From DASXAI01 sp963798445 (GTDB lineage: Bacteria > Actinomycetota > Acidimicrobiia > Acidimicrobiales > Ilumatobacteraceae), in NCBI GenBank assembly GCA_963798445.1, contig CAWCTH010000003.1, positions 1,550,001-1,614,000 of the forward strand: a stretch of 64,000 bases of DNA, written 5' to 3'. Positions within the stretch are counted from its first letter, which is position 1. Every line of letters starts with the position of its first letter. Made by a program: the position numbers and the translations under genes. Below the pieces are notes generated by a model. That model did not search any database and had not been told where the DNA came from. It saw only the letters and a list, made by a program, of their open reading frames with translations. Positions 16,155 to 25,203 of this stretch are shown here, in pieces.

Positions 16155-17123
16155 GTGATCACCACCCCGCTCACGAGTCTGGCCGGCATCAGGCACCCGG
16201 TCCTGTTGGCGCCCATGGGAGGCGTCGCCGGAGGTCGCCTCGCCGCCGCCGTCGCCGGCGCCGGAGGCCTCGGCCTCATCGGGGCCGGCTACGGCGACCC
16301 GGTCTGGCTGGCCCGCGAGCTCGCCGCCGCCGGTGACGCTCGGGTAGGGGTCGGGTTCATCACGTTTGCACTGGACTCCCGGCCCGACAGTCTCGCCCTT
16401 GCCCTGGCGCACGCCCCGGTCGCCGTCCAGCTCTCCTTCGGGGACCCGACGCCCTACGTCGAGCCGATCCACGACGCCGGAGCGCTGCTCATCAGCCAGG
16501 TCCAGACCGTTGCCGAAGCCGTCCGCGCCGCGGCGTCGGGAGCGGACGTGATCGTCGCGCAGGGCCAGGACTCCGGCGGTCACGGCCGCCCGGGACGCGG
16601 GACCTTCGGGCTCGTGCCCGCGGTTGTCGACGCCGTCGGGCCGGTGCCGGTCGTCGCCGCTGGTGGCATCGCCGACGGTCGCGGCTTGGTCGCCGCGCTG
16701 GCGCTCGGTGCGGCGGGCATCGCCCTCGGCACGCGCTTCTACGCCGCCACCGAAGCGATCTCCGACGGCGCTGCTCGCCAGCTCCTGGCCACGGCCACTG
16801 CCGATGACACCGTGCGCACATCGGCCTTCGACGTCCTGCGCGGACCGGCCTGGCCGCAGGGCTATGACGGACGGGCGCTGCGCAACACCATTGTCGATCG
16901 GTGGGATGACGACGCGACGAGCGACGAGGTGAGAGCGGCGCTGGCCGGCGTGTATCGCGAGGCGGCCGACGACGACTACACCATCAGGGCCCTGTGGGCC
17001 GGCGAGGGCCTCGACCTCATCCACGGCGTCGAACCGGCGTCAACCATTCTGGACCGACTCATCGCCCAGGCCAGCGAGCTGATCGACAGCGCATCCCGGT
17101 GCCTGATGTCGAGCACTCCGTAG
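16155..17123 (+). CDS. nitronate monooxygenase family protein
   Basis: An FMN-dependent TIM-barrel protein of 322 residues. HPVLLAPMGGVAGG at the start, VIVAQGQDSGGHGR (with the active-site His) and PVVAAGGIADGRGLVAAL, GAAGIALGTRF at the phosphate-binding site are diagnostic. The GTG at 16155 is preceded by GGAGG. The family oxidises alkyl nitronates; several members act instead on other activated substrates. It is divergent from the SufR-like regulator and probably its regulated target. Confidence 0.87.
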   Translation: MITTPLTSLAGIRHPVLLAPMGGVAGGRLAAAVAGAGGLGLIGAGYGDPVWLARELAAAGDARVGVGFITFALDSRPDSLALALAHAPVAVQLSFGDPTPYVEPIHDAGALLISQVQTVAEAVRAAASGADVIVAQGQDSGGHGRPGRGTFGLVPAVVDAVGPVPVVAAGGIADGRGLVAALALGAAGIALGTRFYAATEAISDGAARQLLATATADDTVRTSAFDVLRGPAWPQGYDGRALRNTIVDRWDDDATSDEVRAALAGVYREAADDDYTIRALWAGEGLDLIHGVEPASTILDRLIAQASELIDSASRCLMSSTP

Positions 17124-17199
17124 CCGAGTGCCCGGCGTTCGGCCTCGGAGATGGCCCAGGCGGCCTTCACCGGCCGGCCCGTCGCGTACCATCGTGGCC

Positions 17200-17610
17200 A
17201 TGACGCCGGAGGAGATGGCCGACCTCGTGCACGTGCGTCGAGCTCGCGACCTCATCGACCGCGACTACGCACTCCCCCTCGATGTTCCGGCTATGGCGAG
17301 CGCCGCCCTCATGTCGCCTGCGCACTTCTCGCGGAAGTTCCGCGCCGCGTACGGGGAGACGCCCTACACCTATCTGATGACGCGACGCATCGAGCGGGCC
17401 AAGGCGCTCCTGCGTCAGGGAATGTCGGTCACCGACACCTGCGTCGCCGTCGGTTGCACGTCACTCGGCTCGTTCAGCTCGCGCTTCACCGAGATCGTCG
17501 GCCACACGCCATCGCAGTACCGCGCTCGCGACCACCGCCACCATGAGGTCGTTCCGTCATGCGTGAGCATGGTCATGACGCGACCGCGGCGTACCCCAGC
17601 CACGGTCTGA
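17200..17610 (+). CDS. AraC family regulator (HTH domain only)
   Basis: A 136-residue protein consisting of the double helix-turn-helix of AraC proteins: LDVPAMASAALMSPAHFSRK is the first, VTDTCVAVGCTSLGSFSSRF the second, ended by HTPSQYRAR. There is no sensor domain. The ATG at 17200 (MTPEEMADLV) fits small AraC members. It lies 60 nt before a VOC protein, a recurrent actinobacterial pair in which the regulator and the glyoxalase-like protein are co-expressed. Confidence 0.87.
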   Translation: MTPEEMADLVHVRRARDLIDRDYALPLDVPAMASAALMSPAHFSRKFRAAYGETPYTYLMTRRIERAKALLRQGMSVTDTCVAVGCTSLGSFSSRFTEIVGHTPSQYRARDHRHHEVVPSCVSMVMTRPRRTPATV

Positions 17611-17670
17611 GTCCGGCATCGAGCAGGATCGAAGAAGCACCCAACGGGCAGGTGCTCTTATGGTCGTCTC

Positions 17671-18069
17671 ATGACAGTCACCATCTCCGCCATGTTCATC
17701 CCCGTCCACGATCCTGACGAGGCGCTGGTCTTCTATCGCGACGCGCTGGGCCTCGAAGTCCGCAACGACGTCGCATCCGACGGCTTCCGCTGGGTCACGG
17801 TGGGCGCCTCAGGCCAAGACGTCGACATCGTTCTGTTCCAACCGCACGGCGGCCGTTCGCAGACCGAGGGCGACGCTCTGCTGTCGCTCGTGACGCAGGG
17901 GTCGCTGCAGGCCGCGATCTTCCGCTCCGACGACCTCGACACCACCTTCGAGAAGGTTCGGGCGTCGGGCGCCGAGGTGCTCCAGGAGCCCGTGTCCCAG
18001 CCGTGGGGCGCACGCGACTGCGCCTTCCGCGATCCGTCGGGCAACCTCGTTCGCATCGCGCAGGCCTGA
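17671..18069 (+). CDS. VOC (glyoxalase/dioxygenase-like) protein
   Basis: A 132-residue vicinal-oxygen-chelate protein: MFIPVHDPDEALVFYRDALG opens the first beta-alpha-beta-beta-beta unit and WGARDCAFRDPSGNLVRIAQ closes the second. Such single-gene VOC proteins may be glyoxalases, fosfomycin-type resistance proteins or binding proteins; the class is not decidable here. It is paired with the upstream AraC regulator. Confidence 0.85.
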   Translation: MTVTISAMFIPVHDPDEALVFYRDALGLEVRNDVASDGFRWVTVGASGQDVDIVLFQPHGGRSQTEGDALLSLVTQGSLQAAIFRSDDLDTTFEKVRASGAEVLQEPVSQPWGARDCAFRDPSGNLVRIAQA

Positions 18070-18230
18070 CGGGCGTGACAGCCACGAGGACGGACAGACC
18101 ATGGGCGGCACCACCTTGCTCGGCTGGTCGACTCCGGCAAGCCGGTCATCATGATCCCGCACCACCCGGCGACCTACATTGGCGCCTGACCCGAGGCCCG
18201 CCGACGGCGCCGATCGAAGGGACACCCGAT

Positions 18231-19085
18231 GTGAGCACGCAAGGCGACAGCCCGGACAGCACCGCCGTGCGGGTCGCGCTGTGGCGGGCGATGCACGTCG
18301 AGATGGACGCGGCGCCCCACGTGCTCGAAGACGTCGTGGGCCTGCAGCTGGCCGCGCCCGACGACAACTGGCGCGACCGGCCCGACATGCACCCCACCGG
18401 CACCCGAGGGTTCCGGGCGGCGATCGTGGCCCGTGCCCGCTTCATCGAGGATCTCGTAGCCGAGGAGGTCGCGGCCGGCGTCACCCAGTACGTCATCCTC
18501 GGCGCTGGCCTCGACACGTTCGCCCAGCGCCGGGCCGAACTGGGCGCCGAGCTGCGGATCTTCGAGGTCGACCAGCCCGGCACGCAAGCGTGGAAACGTC
18601 GCCGGCTGACGGAGGTCGGCTTCGGTGTCCCTGACCGGCTTCGGTTGGTGCCGATCGATTTCGAGACCGGCCAGAGCTGGTGGGACGGGCTGTCAGCCGC
18701 CGGCTTCCAGCCCGACCGCGCCGCGGTGGTCGCGTCGACCGGCGTCAGCATGTACCTCACCAAGGACGCCACCGCGGCGACGCTGCGGCAGCTCGCCGCG
18801 CTCGCCCCTGGCTCCGCCGTCGCGATGACGTTCCTGCTTCCGGCCGAGCTCGTCGACGAGGCCGACCGACCCGGACTCGAGGCCAGCACCCGCGGCGCCC
18901 GCGGTTCCGGCACGCCGTTCGTCAGCTTCTACTCGCCTGATGAGATGAAGGCGCTGGCACTCGACGCGGGCTTCCGCGAGGTCGAGAACATCTCGTCCGG
19001 GACGCTCGCCGACCGCTACTTCGCGGGCCGCGCCGACGGCCTGCGCCCGTCCTCCGGCGAAGAGCTGATCGTGGCCCGCACCTAG
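18231..19085 (+). CDS. SAM-dependent methyltransferase, LCM/TIGR00027-like
   Basis: A 284-residue class I methyltransferase of the leucine carboxyl methyltransferase-like family common in mycobacteria. YVILGAGLDTFAQRR is the SAM-binding glycine loop and IFEVDQPGTQAWKRRRL the acidic loop; VASTGVSMYLTKDATAATLR follows. The GTG at 18231 has GAAGGGA upstream. The 161-nt gap before it has a short open tail (ending HHPATYIGA) that I cannot assign. The methyl acceptor is unknown. Confidence 0.85.
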   Translation: MSTQGDSPDSTAVRVALWRAMHVEMDAAPHVLEDVVGLQLAAPDDNWRDRPDMHPTGTRGFRAAIVARARFIEDLVAEEVAAGVTQYVILGAGLDTFAQRRAELGAELRIFEVDQPGTQAWKRRRLTEVGFGVPDRLRLVPIDFETGQSWWDGLSAAGFQPDRAAVVASTGVSMYLTKDATAATLRQLAALAPGSAVAMTFLLPAELVDEADRPGLEASTRGARGSGTPFVSFYSPDEMKALALDAGFREVENISSGTLADRYFAGRADGLRPSSGEELIVART

Positions 19086-19171
19086 CAACGCAGCCGATCA
19101 CCGATCGGCGTCGTGCATCACGTGGCGCGCCTGATCAGCGAGGGCACGCCGACGCGCCCCGCATTCGACGG

Positions 19172-20395
19172 TCAGGTCACGTGCGTGCTCGTGTGGCGCG
19201 GCGACAGCATGAAGAGCACGCCCGCGGCCGCTGCCGTCAACGTCATCGCCAACACGATGGCCGCCGCGTAGGACACGCGGTCGATCACCTCGCCTGCCAC
19301 CGGCGGTCCGATCAGTCCCCCGATGGCGGCCGCCGTGTACAGCGCGCCCAGGATCGCGCCGAGGTTGCGGGTCCCGTACAACGACGCGATCACGGCAGGA
19401 GCGAGCGCGATGAAGCCCCCGTAGCCAACGCCCATCACGATCGCGAACAGCACGAGCACGACGAAGCTGCTCCCGGCCACGAGCCACAGCACGAAGCTGC
19501 CGGCCATGATGACGAAGCTGGCTTGCATCACGCGCAGCGCACCGAGCGGGCTGGCCAGCGCGCCGAGACCGAGGCGTCCGGCGACGCTGGCTCCCCCGAT
19601 GATGCCGACGAGCGTCGCCGCCGCGCCGGAGCTGATGCCCTGATCGGTGGCGTAGCTCTTGATGAACACGAAGGGGACGAACAGTGCGAGGGACACGAGC
19701 ACGCTGGCCACGTAGACGATGATGAAGCCGCGGTCGTGGACGACGGGCCGGATCGAGGACGGCTCCTGGTGCGTCGCCAATGGCGGCCTCCGCGCCCCCA
19801 CGCTCGCAACCAGCAACAGGGCGCTGCCGCCGATGGCGAGCACGACATACGCCGTGCGCCAGCCGTATCGATCGATCAGCGACTCCGAGAGCGGTGCCAT
19901 CACGAGCGTGCCCATGCCGATGCCCGCAACCGACACCCCCAACGCCGCGGTTCGCCGCCGGGCGAACCACCCGCCCACCGTGGCCACCATCGGCACGTAC
20001 GCACAGGCCACCGCCGTGCCCACCCCGACGCCGTAGGTCACGTAGCCCAACCAGATCGAGCTGACACGGGAGGTGGCGAGGAGCCCGACGCCCAAGGCGA
20101 CGGCGCCGGCCAGCAGCACGGGGCGCGGGCCGAGGCGATCGGCGATCCGTCCCGAGAACAGCCCGAGCGTGAAGTACCAGGCCGTGGTGATCGAGAACAT
20201 GAACGCCGTCGCGCCCTTGCCGGTGCCGAAGTCGTCGGCCATCGAGGTGAAGAACGCGCCGAAGCTGTAGACCACCCCGAACACCGTGAAGGTGGCGAGG
20301 AAGGTCGCCGCCACCACGATCCAGGCCCGTGGCGAATCCACCGCCGCGCCCGACTCCGACACCACGTCGGCACTGCCCGTCCTTGTCAGCGTCAT
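19172..20395 (-). CDS. MFS transporter (monocarboxylate/oxalate-formate type)
   Basis: A 407-residue major facilitator with twelve membrane helices; RIADRLGPRPVLLAG is the loop 2-3 signature, and VVYSFGAFFTSMADDFGTG at the first external loop resembles the monocarboxylate/OFA group. Its ATG overlaps the EthD gene's stop by 4 nt, so it is the last gene of an operon with the Baeyer-Villiger monooxygenase and EthD protein and may import the substrate or export a product. Confidence 0.85.
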   Translation of the reverse strand: MTLTRTGSADVVSESGAAVDSPRAWIVVAATFLATFTVFGVVYSFGAFFTSMADDFGTGKGATAFMFSITTAWYFTLGLFSGRIADRLGPRPVLLAGAVALGVGLLATSRVSSIWLGYVTYGVGVGTAVACAYVPMVATVGGWFARRRTAALGVSVAGIGMGTLVMAPLSESLIDRYGWRTAYVVLAIGGSALLLVASVGARRPPLATHQEPSSIRPVVHDRGFIIVYVASVLVSLALFVPFVFIKSYATDQGISSGAAATLVGIIGGASVAGRLGLGALASPLGALRVMQASFVIMAGSFVLWLVAGSSFVVLVLFAIVMGVGYGGFIALAPAVIASLYGTRNLGAILGALYTAAAIGGLIGPPVAGEVIDRVSYAAAIVLAMTLTAAAAGVLFMLSPRHTSTHVT

Positions 20396-21057
20396 CGCAT
20401 CACGACGGACGTGCAGATCACGAACGGTGCACGCGGGGTCATGAAGTGGCGCTGATCTTCGAGTGTGGCCGCCAGCTGCTCCGTGTCAGCGGCGGCGCGC
20501 ATCGTGTCGAGGTCGTCGAACCAGGTCTGGGCCACGCCGTCGTAGACCGGCTCGCGCCCGCCGGTGTAGAGGTTCGATACGGCGTGATGCTGGACGTAGC
20601 GGCGTACACCTGGAACGAGGGCGCCGAGAGGACCGTGGACGTCACGCCAGTACGCGTGGAACGCCTCGGGCGAGAGATCCGAGCGGCGCTTCAGGAACAC
20701 CAGCATGGTGAGCGCGTCGCCGGCAGGCACACCGTCCACGACGACTTCGGCGGCGGTGACGATCTCGTCTCGTCGGGTCATGTCCATCAGGTTCGGCTCG
20801 TCGGCCAGTACGTTGCCGATCTCCACGCTGCCTCTCAGCCGGCGCAGGTCGTCGAGGTCGCTCCAGGTCGTCTCGGCCACGCCGTCGTAGACGGGTTCGT
20901 GACGGCGATAGGCGGCGTCGCCGGTGCGATGCTGCACGTAGTGACGCAACCCCGGAAGCTGGAGGGCGAGGTCGCGATGCGTGGTCTGCCAGTAGGTGCG
21001 GAACGCGTCGACGCTCAGGCCGGGCCGGCGCTTGAAGAAGGTCAGGTTGGTGATCAC
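20392..21057 (-). CDS. tandem EthD-domain protein
   Basis: About 221 residues holding two copies of the EthD ferredoxin-like fold: NLTFFKRRPGLSVDAFRTYW and TMLVFLKRRSDLSPEAFHAYW, each followed by a YVQH motif (LRHYVQHRTG, VRRYVQHHAV) and an EPVYDGVAETTW or EPVYDGVAQTWF segment. The GTG start at 21057 overlaps the monooxygenase stop (GTGA). EthD proteins often accompany oxygenases or act on polyketide-like ketones. The duplicated form makes a pseudo-dimer in one chain. Confidence 0.85.
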   Translation of the reverse strand: MITNLTFFKRRPGLSVDAFRTYWQTTHRDLALQLPGLRHYVQHRTGDAAYRRHEPVYDGVAETTWSDLDDLRRLRGSVEIGNVLADEPNLMDMTRRDEIVTAAEVVVDGVPAGDALTMLVFLKRRSDLSPEAFHAYWRDVHGPLGALVPGVRRYVQHHAVSNLYTGGREPVYDGVAQTWFDDLDTMRAAADTEQLAATLEDQRHFMTPRAPFVICTSVVMR

Positions 21058-22692
21058 ACCGCGGCCGGTACCTGGAAGTCGAACCCGGGGTAGCCATCCT
21101 CGGCGACGGCCTCGAGGCGTTTGCGGAAGGTGACGAGGCTGCCCGCGTACGGGAGGTAGCGCTTCGGCTTGCCCGGGATGTTCGCTCCCTGGAACCAGGA
21201 GCTGTCGGCGATGAGCACCACTGCGGCCGCCTGGGCGACTTCTTCTGTCCATTCCTCGGACGCCGCGGGCTCGGCCGTGACGTAGTGCTGGCCATGGTCG
21301 CGGAGGTAGGTCAGCAACCCAGTCACGAAATCGACCTGTGTCTCGGTGGCGCGCGGGAAGTTGCCGGCGGCTATGTGCGGGCCGCCGACGATGAAGAAGT
21401 TGGGGAAACCGGCGACCTGTACGCCGAGGTAGGTGTGCGGCCCGTCAGCCCAGGCGTCCCGCAAGGTGCAGCCACCCTCGCCGACGATGTCCATGCGCAT
21501 GAGCGCGCCGGTGAAGCCGTCGAACCCGGTCGCCCAGACGATCATGTCGAAGGTGGTTTCACCGTCTGACGTTTCGATGCCGTGCTCGGTCACGGCCACG
21601 ATCGGCGTCTTACGCAGGTCGACGAGGGTGACGTTCGACCGGTTGTACGCCTCGTAGTACCGGGTCTCCATCGGCATCCGCTTCATGCCGGCGCCGTGGT
21701 CCGTCGGGACGAGCAGGTCGGCGGTGGCGGGATCGTCCACCCGGCTGCGGATCTTCTCGGCGAGAAACTCGGAGAACTCGTCGTTCGCTTCCCTGTTGGT
21801 CATCAGATCGCGGTAGTTGCTGAGCAGCTTGGCGAAGCCCTTGTCGTTCCAGAGCTTCTCGTACAGTGCCCAGCGTTCTTCCTTCGTGTCGTCGAAGGTG
21901 TTGCGCTTCGACGCCCGGTGCACGAACCCGGCAAAGCTCCGACGGCAGCTCTCGTAGATCTGGTCGTGGGTTCGTTTGATCTCCTCCTGCTCCACGGGCG
22001 TGATCGGCCCGTTGTTGAGCGGCGCGCACCAGTTCGCTGTGCGCTGGTAGATGGTGAGCGACTCGACCTCCCCGGCGATGACGGGGATGAGTTGCACCGC
22101 GCTCGGCCCCGGTCCCGATCACCGCGACCCGCTTGTTGCGAAACTCGACCGGCTCGTGCGGCCACTCGCCGGTGTGGTACTCCTCACCGACGAAGTCGTG
22201 ACTGCCGGGGATCTCCGGTCGGTACGGGACCGACAGGACACCCATCGCCGAGATCACGTACCGGGCCCGCAGTGTGACACCGCGGTCGGTCGTGAGCGTC
22301 CACGTGCAGCCGGCCTCGTCGAAGGTGGCCGAGACGATTCGGGTGTCGAACTGGATGTCGTCACGGAGGCCGAACTTGTCCACCGCGTAGTTCAGGTACG
22401 CCTCGGTCTCCGCCTGGCCGGCGAAGTGCTCGGACCAGTTCCACTCCTGCAGCAGCTCCTCGGAGAAGAAGTACTGGTACGAGTAGCTCTCGGAGTCGAA
22501 CCGGGCGCCCGGATACCGGTTCCAGTACCAGGTGCCGCCCACGCCTCGGCCCGCCTCGACCAGCCGGACCGCGAAGCCCGCTTCGCGGAGCTGATGAAGC
22601 TGATGGATGCCGGTGATCCCGGCGCCGATGATCACCACATCGAGATCGGTGTCGGGACCGATCGGCTCTGCCGCGGTGGGACCAGTCTCCAT
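21054..22692 (-). CDS. Baeyer-Villiger flavin monooxygenase, one frameshift
   Basis: A flavin monooxygenase of about 545 residues. GAGITGIHQLHQLREAG binds FAD; GGTWYWNRYPGARFDSESYS is typical. The Baeyer-Villiger fingerprint FxGxxxHxxxWP is exact in FVGEEYHTGEWP. The second Rossmann motif VIGTGPSAVQLIPVIA is interrupted: a GGGG run (C4 on the plus strand at 22107-22110) has one G too many, and removing it restores the frame. The start at 22692 (METGPTAAEP) is the best fit to the family. It converts ketones to esters or lactones with NADPH and oxygen. Hydrolases elsewhere in the window could process the product. Confidence 0.87.
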
Positions 22693-22856
22693 GGGTCTCG
22701 CCTCGCTCTCCCCAGAACGGGCCGGCGCTGCCGCCGGCCAGCGGCCACGATAGGTGTCGCGGCGGTGGGTGACCGCTTCCGGACCGCCCTCCGGACACGC
22801 TGTCCTCATTCGATGGCTACGCTGCCGCGCGCCGGCCGTGCACGTAGGGGGTCCCC

Positions 22857-24275
22857 ATGCAGCAGCTGAGCGGGATGGACGCGTCGTTCCTGTACTTCGA
22901 GACACCGAAGTCACCGGGCCACATCTTCAGCGTCTACATCTACGACCCGACCACGGCGCCAGGAGGCGCCGTGACCTTCAAAGGCATCCTCGAGCACTAC
23001 CGCAGGCGGCTACCGGTGTCGCCGGTGTTCCGCCGCCGGCTCGTCGAGGTGCCGTTCGGGCTCGACCATCCGTACTGGATCGAGGACGAGGATTTCGACC
23101 TCGAGTACCACGTCCGCCACATCGCCTTGCCGAAGCCCGGCGACTGGCGTCAGTTGTGCATCCAGCTGGCCCGGCTCCACTCGCGACCGCTCGACATGAG
23201 CAAGCCGCTGTGGGAGGTCACCGTCATCGAAGGCCTCGACAACGTGGAGGGTGTGCCGCCTGGCGGCTTCGCCATCATCCAGAAGATCCATCACGCCGCC
23301 GTCGACGGCGTCACCGTGCTCGAGATAACGAGCGCCGTCCACGACCTGGAGCCCGACGCCCCGACCCTCCCACTCGAGGACGAATGGCAGCCGGAGCGAC
23401 CGCCGTCGCCCGTCGCACTGCTCACCCGCGCGACGGTCACCAACGTCATGCGTCCCGGGCACTTCGCCCGGGTGATGGGTCGCACGCTGCCGGCCGCACG
23501 GGCGCTGCAGCAGCGGGTCCGCCAGGGCGAGCTGGAGGCGCCACCGATGGCCGCGCCCCGCACTCGGTTCAACGCTGCGGTGACCGGCCACCGGGTGATC
23601 GAAGCCCGCCGGCTCGACCTCGCCACGGTCAAGCGGATCAAGGCGGCCGTGCCCGGTGCCACGGTCAACGACGTCGCCATCACGATCGTGGGCGGAGCCC
23701 TGCGCACGTACCTGTCGGACAAGGGGGAGCTGCCGACGGAGTCGCTACGGGTGATGGTGCCCATCTCCGTGCGTTCCCAGGACCAGATGGGCACCGCCGG
23801 GAACCAGGTTGCCGCCATGACGGCCGCGCTCGGCACCGACATCGACGATCCCCTCAAGCGACTGGAAGCGGTCCGCCAGTCCACGCATGCGTCGAAGGCG
23901 TTCGCCGAGGCGTCCGACGCCCGCTCCATGGTGGAGTTCTCGCAGATGATGCCCGGTGGCCTGGCGACGTTGGCGGCCCGGGCCGCCAGCCGCTTCGAGA
24001 TGGCGAGCCGGGGCACCCCACCGGTCAACTGCGTGGTCAGCAACGTGCCCGGCCCGCAGGAACCCATCTACTTCGCCGGCGCCCGCCTCGTCACGTTCTT
24101 CGGGGGCGCCGCGGTCGTCGACGGGATGGGGCTGCTGCACGGCGTCAGCAGCTACTGCGGGGAGTTGATCGTGTCGGTGGTCTCCGACCGGGCGCTCATG
24201 CCCGATCCGGCGGTGTACGCCGCATGCATCCAGCAGTCCTACGACGATCTCGCCGCCGCCGCCAACGCCCAGTAG
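22857..24275 (+). CDS. wax ester synthase/diacylglycerol acyltransferase (WS/DGAT)
   Basis: A 472-residue WS/DGAT enzyme. It begins MQQLSGMDASFLYFET, carries the catalytic HHAAVDG motif, and later PISVRSQDQMGTAGNQV and NCVVSNVPGPQEPIYFAGA, all standard for the family. It esterifies acyl-CoA to diacylglycerol or long-chain alcohols to store neutral lipid. The start has AGGGGG upstream. It is divergent from the Baeyer-Villiger operon. Neutral lipid storage is common in actinobacteria. Confidence 0.92.
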   Translation: MQQLSGMDASFLYFETPKSPGHIFSVYIYDPTTAPGGAVTFKGILEHYRRRLPVSPVFRRRLVEVPFGLDHPYWIEDEDFDLEYHVRHIALPKPGDWRQLCIQLARLHSRPLDMSKPLWEVTVIEGLDNVEGVPPGGFAIIQKIHHAAVDGVTVLEITSAVHDLEPDAPTLPLEDEWQPERPPSPVALLTRATVTNVMRPGHFARVMGRTLPAARALQQRVRQGELEAPPMAAPRTRFNAAVTGHRVIEARRLDLATVKRIKAAVPGATVNDVAITIVGGALRTYLSDKGELPTESLRVMVPISVRSQDQMGTAGNQVAAMTAALGTDIDDPLKRLEAVRQSTHASKAFAEASDARSMVEFSQMMPGGLATLAARAASRFEMASRGTPPVNCVVSNVPGPQEPIYFAGARLVTFFGGAAVVDGMGLLHGVSSYCGELIVSVVSDRALMPDPAVYAACIQQSYDDLAAAANAQ

Positions 24276-24378
24276 GGCTCACCCGAATGAGTGATCTATC
24301 ACCGGCTTCGAGGGCGCGGTGTATGGGTCGGCGACCGATGAGGGAACCTCCGAGGCATCACGAGCGCGGAGGTGCGAG

Positions 24379-24621
24379 ATGGCTGAGGACAGTGGGACCA
24401 AGCATGGTGTCGACGGCATCATCGAGGACGTGAAGGGCAAAGCCAAGGAAGTCATCGGCAAGGTCACGGACAAGGAGCATCTCGAAGACGAGGGCCGCGC
24501 CCAGCAGGAGAAGGCTTCCGCCCAGCGCGATGTGGCCGAGCACGAAGCACGCGCCGAGGCGGCACGCGCCGAGGCGGCCGCCCACGACGCCGAGCAGCGG
24601 GTCGAGCAGCGAAAGCAGTGA
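24379..24621 (+). CDS. CsbD family stress protein
   Basis: An 80-residue hydrophilic protein. IIEDVKGKAKEVIGKVTDKEHLEDEG is a CsbD domain; the rest is an Ala/Glu/Arg-rich helix (EARAEAARAEAAAHDAEQR) likely to be coiled coil. GGAGG precedes the ATG at 24379. CsbD proteins accumulate in general stress; the biochemical role is unknown. A hairpin follows the stop directly. Confidence 0.85.
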   Translation: MAEDSGTKHGVDGIIEDVKGKAKEVIGKVTDKEHLEDEGRAQQEKASAQRDVAEHEARAEAARAEAAAHDAEQRVEQRKQ

Positions 24622-24645
24622 CCGCCCGGTCACCGTTTCGGGCGG
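24622..24645 (+). terminator. hairpin terminator after CsbD gene
   Basis: CCGCCCG and CGGGCGG form a 7-bp GC stem with a 10-nt loop immediately after the CsbD stop codon. No U-run follows, as usual in high-GC actinobacteria. Confidence 0.55.
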
Positions 24646-24684
24646 GCGCGATGAGTTCCGGGTGTTCGCCCCGTCTGAAACGTC

Positions 24685-25116
24685 ATGAGCAAGAACAAAC
24701 CAGCACAGACGACGCTTTCCAACATCGGCGTGGCCATGTTCAGCGTGGCGGACCAGGACGCCGCCCTCGCCTTCTACACCGAGAAGCTCGGATTCGAGGT
24801 GCGCTCCGACACTCGGTTCGGTGAGCATGACGAGATGCGCTGGCTCGAGGTCGCGCCGCCAGGGTCGCACACGCGGCTCGCGCTCAACCCGCCCATGGGA
24901 GGCCAGCCTGGAGGTGGCTCGATCGGTGTCGAAACGGTGGACGTCCTTGGCGAGCATCATCGATTGAGCGCCATCGGGGGCGTCGACCTCGATCCCGAAC
25001 CGATGCGTGTCCCCGGCGCCCCGCTCCTCTTCATGTTGCGCGACCCCGATGGCAACCACATTGCTGTCGTGGAGGCGCCGCCCGGCGTAGCCGAACGGCG
25101 TAGCCGAACGGCGTAG
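24685..25116 (+). CDS. VOC (glyoxalase-like) protein
   Basis: A 143-residue vicinal-oxygen-chelate protein: MFSVADQDAALAFYTEKLGF at the first unit and LLFMLRDPDGNHIAVVEAP at the second, the latter ending with the conserved Glu. No strong ribosome site is seen before the ATG. Its last codons are built from a 13-bp tandem repeat (25084-25120). The function is not predictable beyond the fold. Confidence 0.82.
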   Translation: MSKNKPAQTTLSNIGVAMFSVADQDAALAFYTEKLGFEVRSDTRFGEHDEMRWLEVAPPGSHTRLALNPPMGGQPGGGSIGVETVDVLGEHHRLSAIGGVDLDPEPMRVPGAPLLFMLRDPDGNHIAVVEAPPGVAERRSRTA

Positions 25117-25120
25117 CCGA
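25084..25120 (+). repeat. 13-bp tandem repeat at the VOC 3' end
   Basis: GGCGTAGCCGAAC occurs twice and is followed by a third partial copy. The repeats encode the C-terminal AERRSRTA of the VOC protein and reach just past its stop codon, so slippage would change only the tail. Confidence 0.8.
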
Positions 25121-25203
25121 CCTCGCAGGGCGGCGTGACGGACGGGCGGGGCCTCGGTAGTGTCTCGGCCACGTGGCTCTACCCGGCAGGGGGGTGCGGC
25201 ATC

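Noticed and set aside
18070..18230. Short open tail ending HHPATYIGA before the methyltransferase
   Set aside because: Looks like a protein C-terminus but lacks a start, ribosome site or recognisable family.
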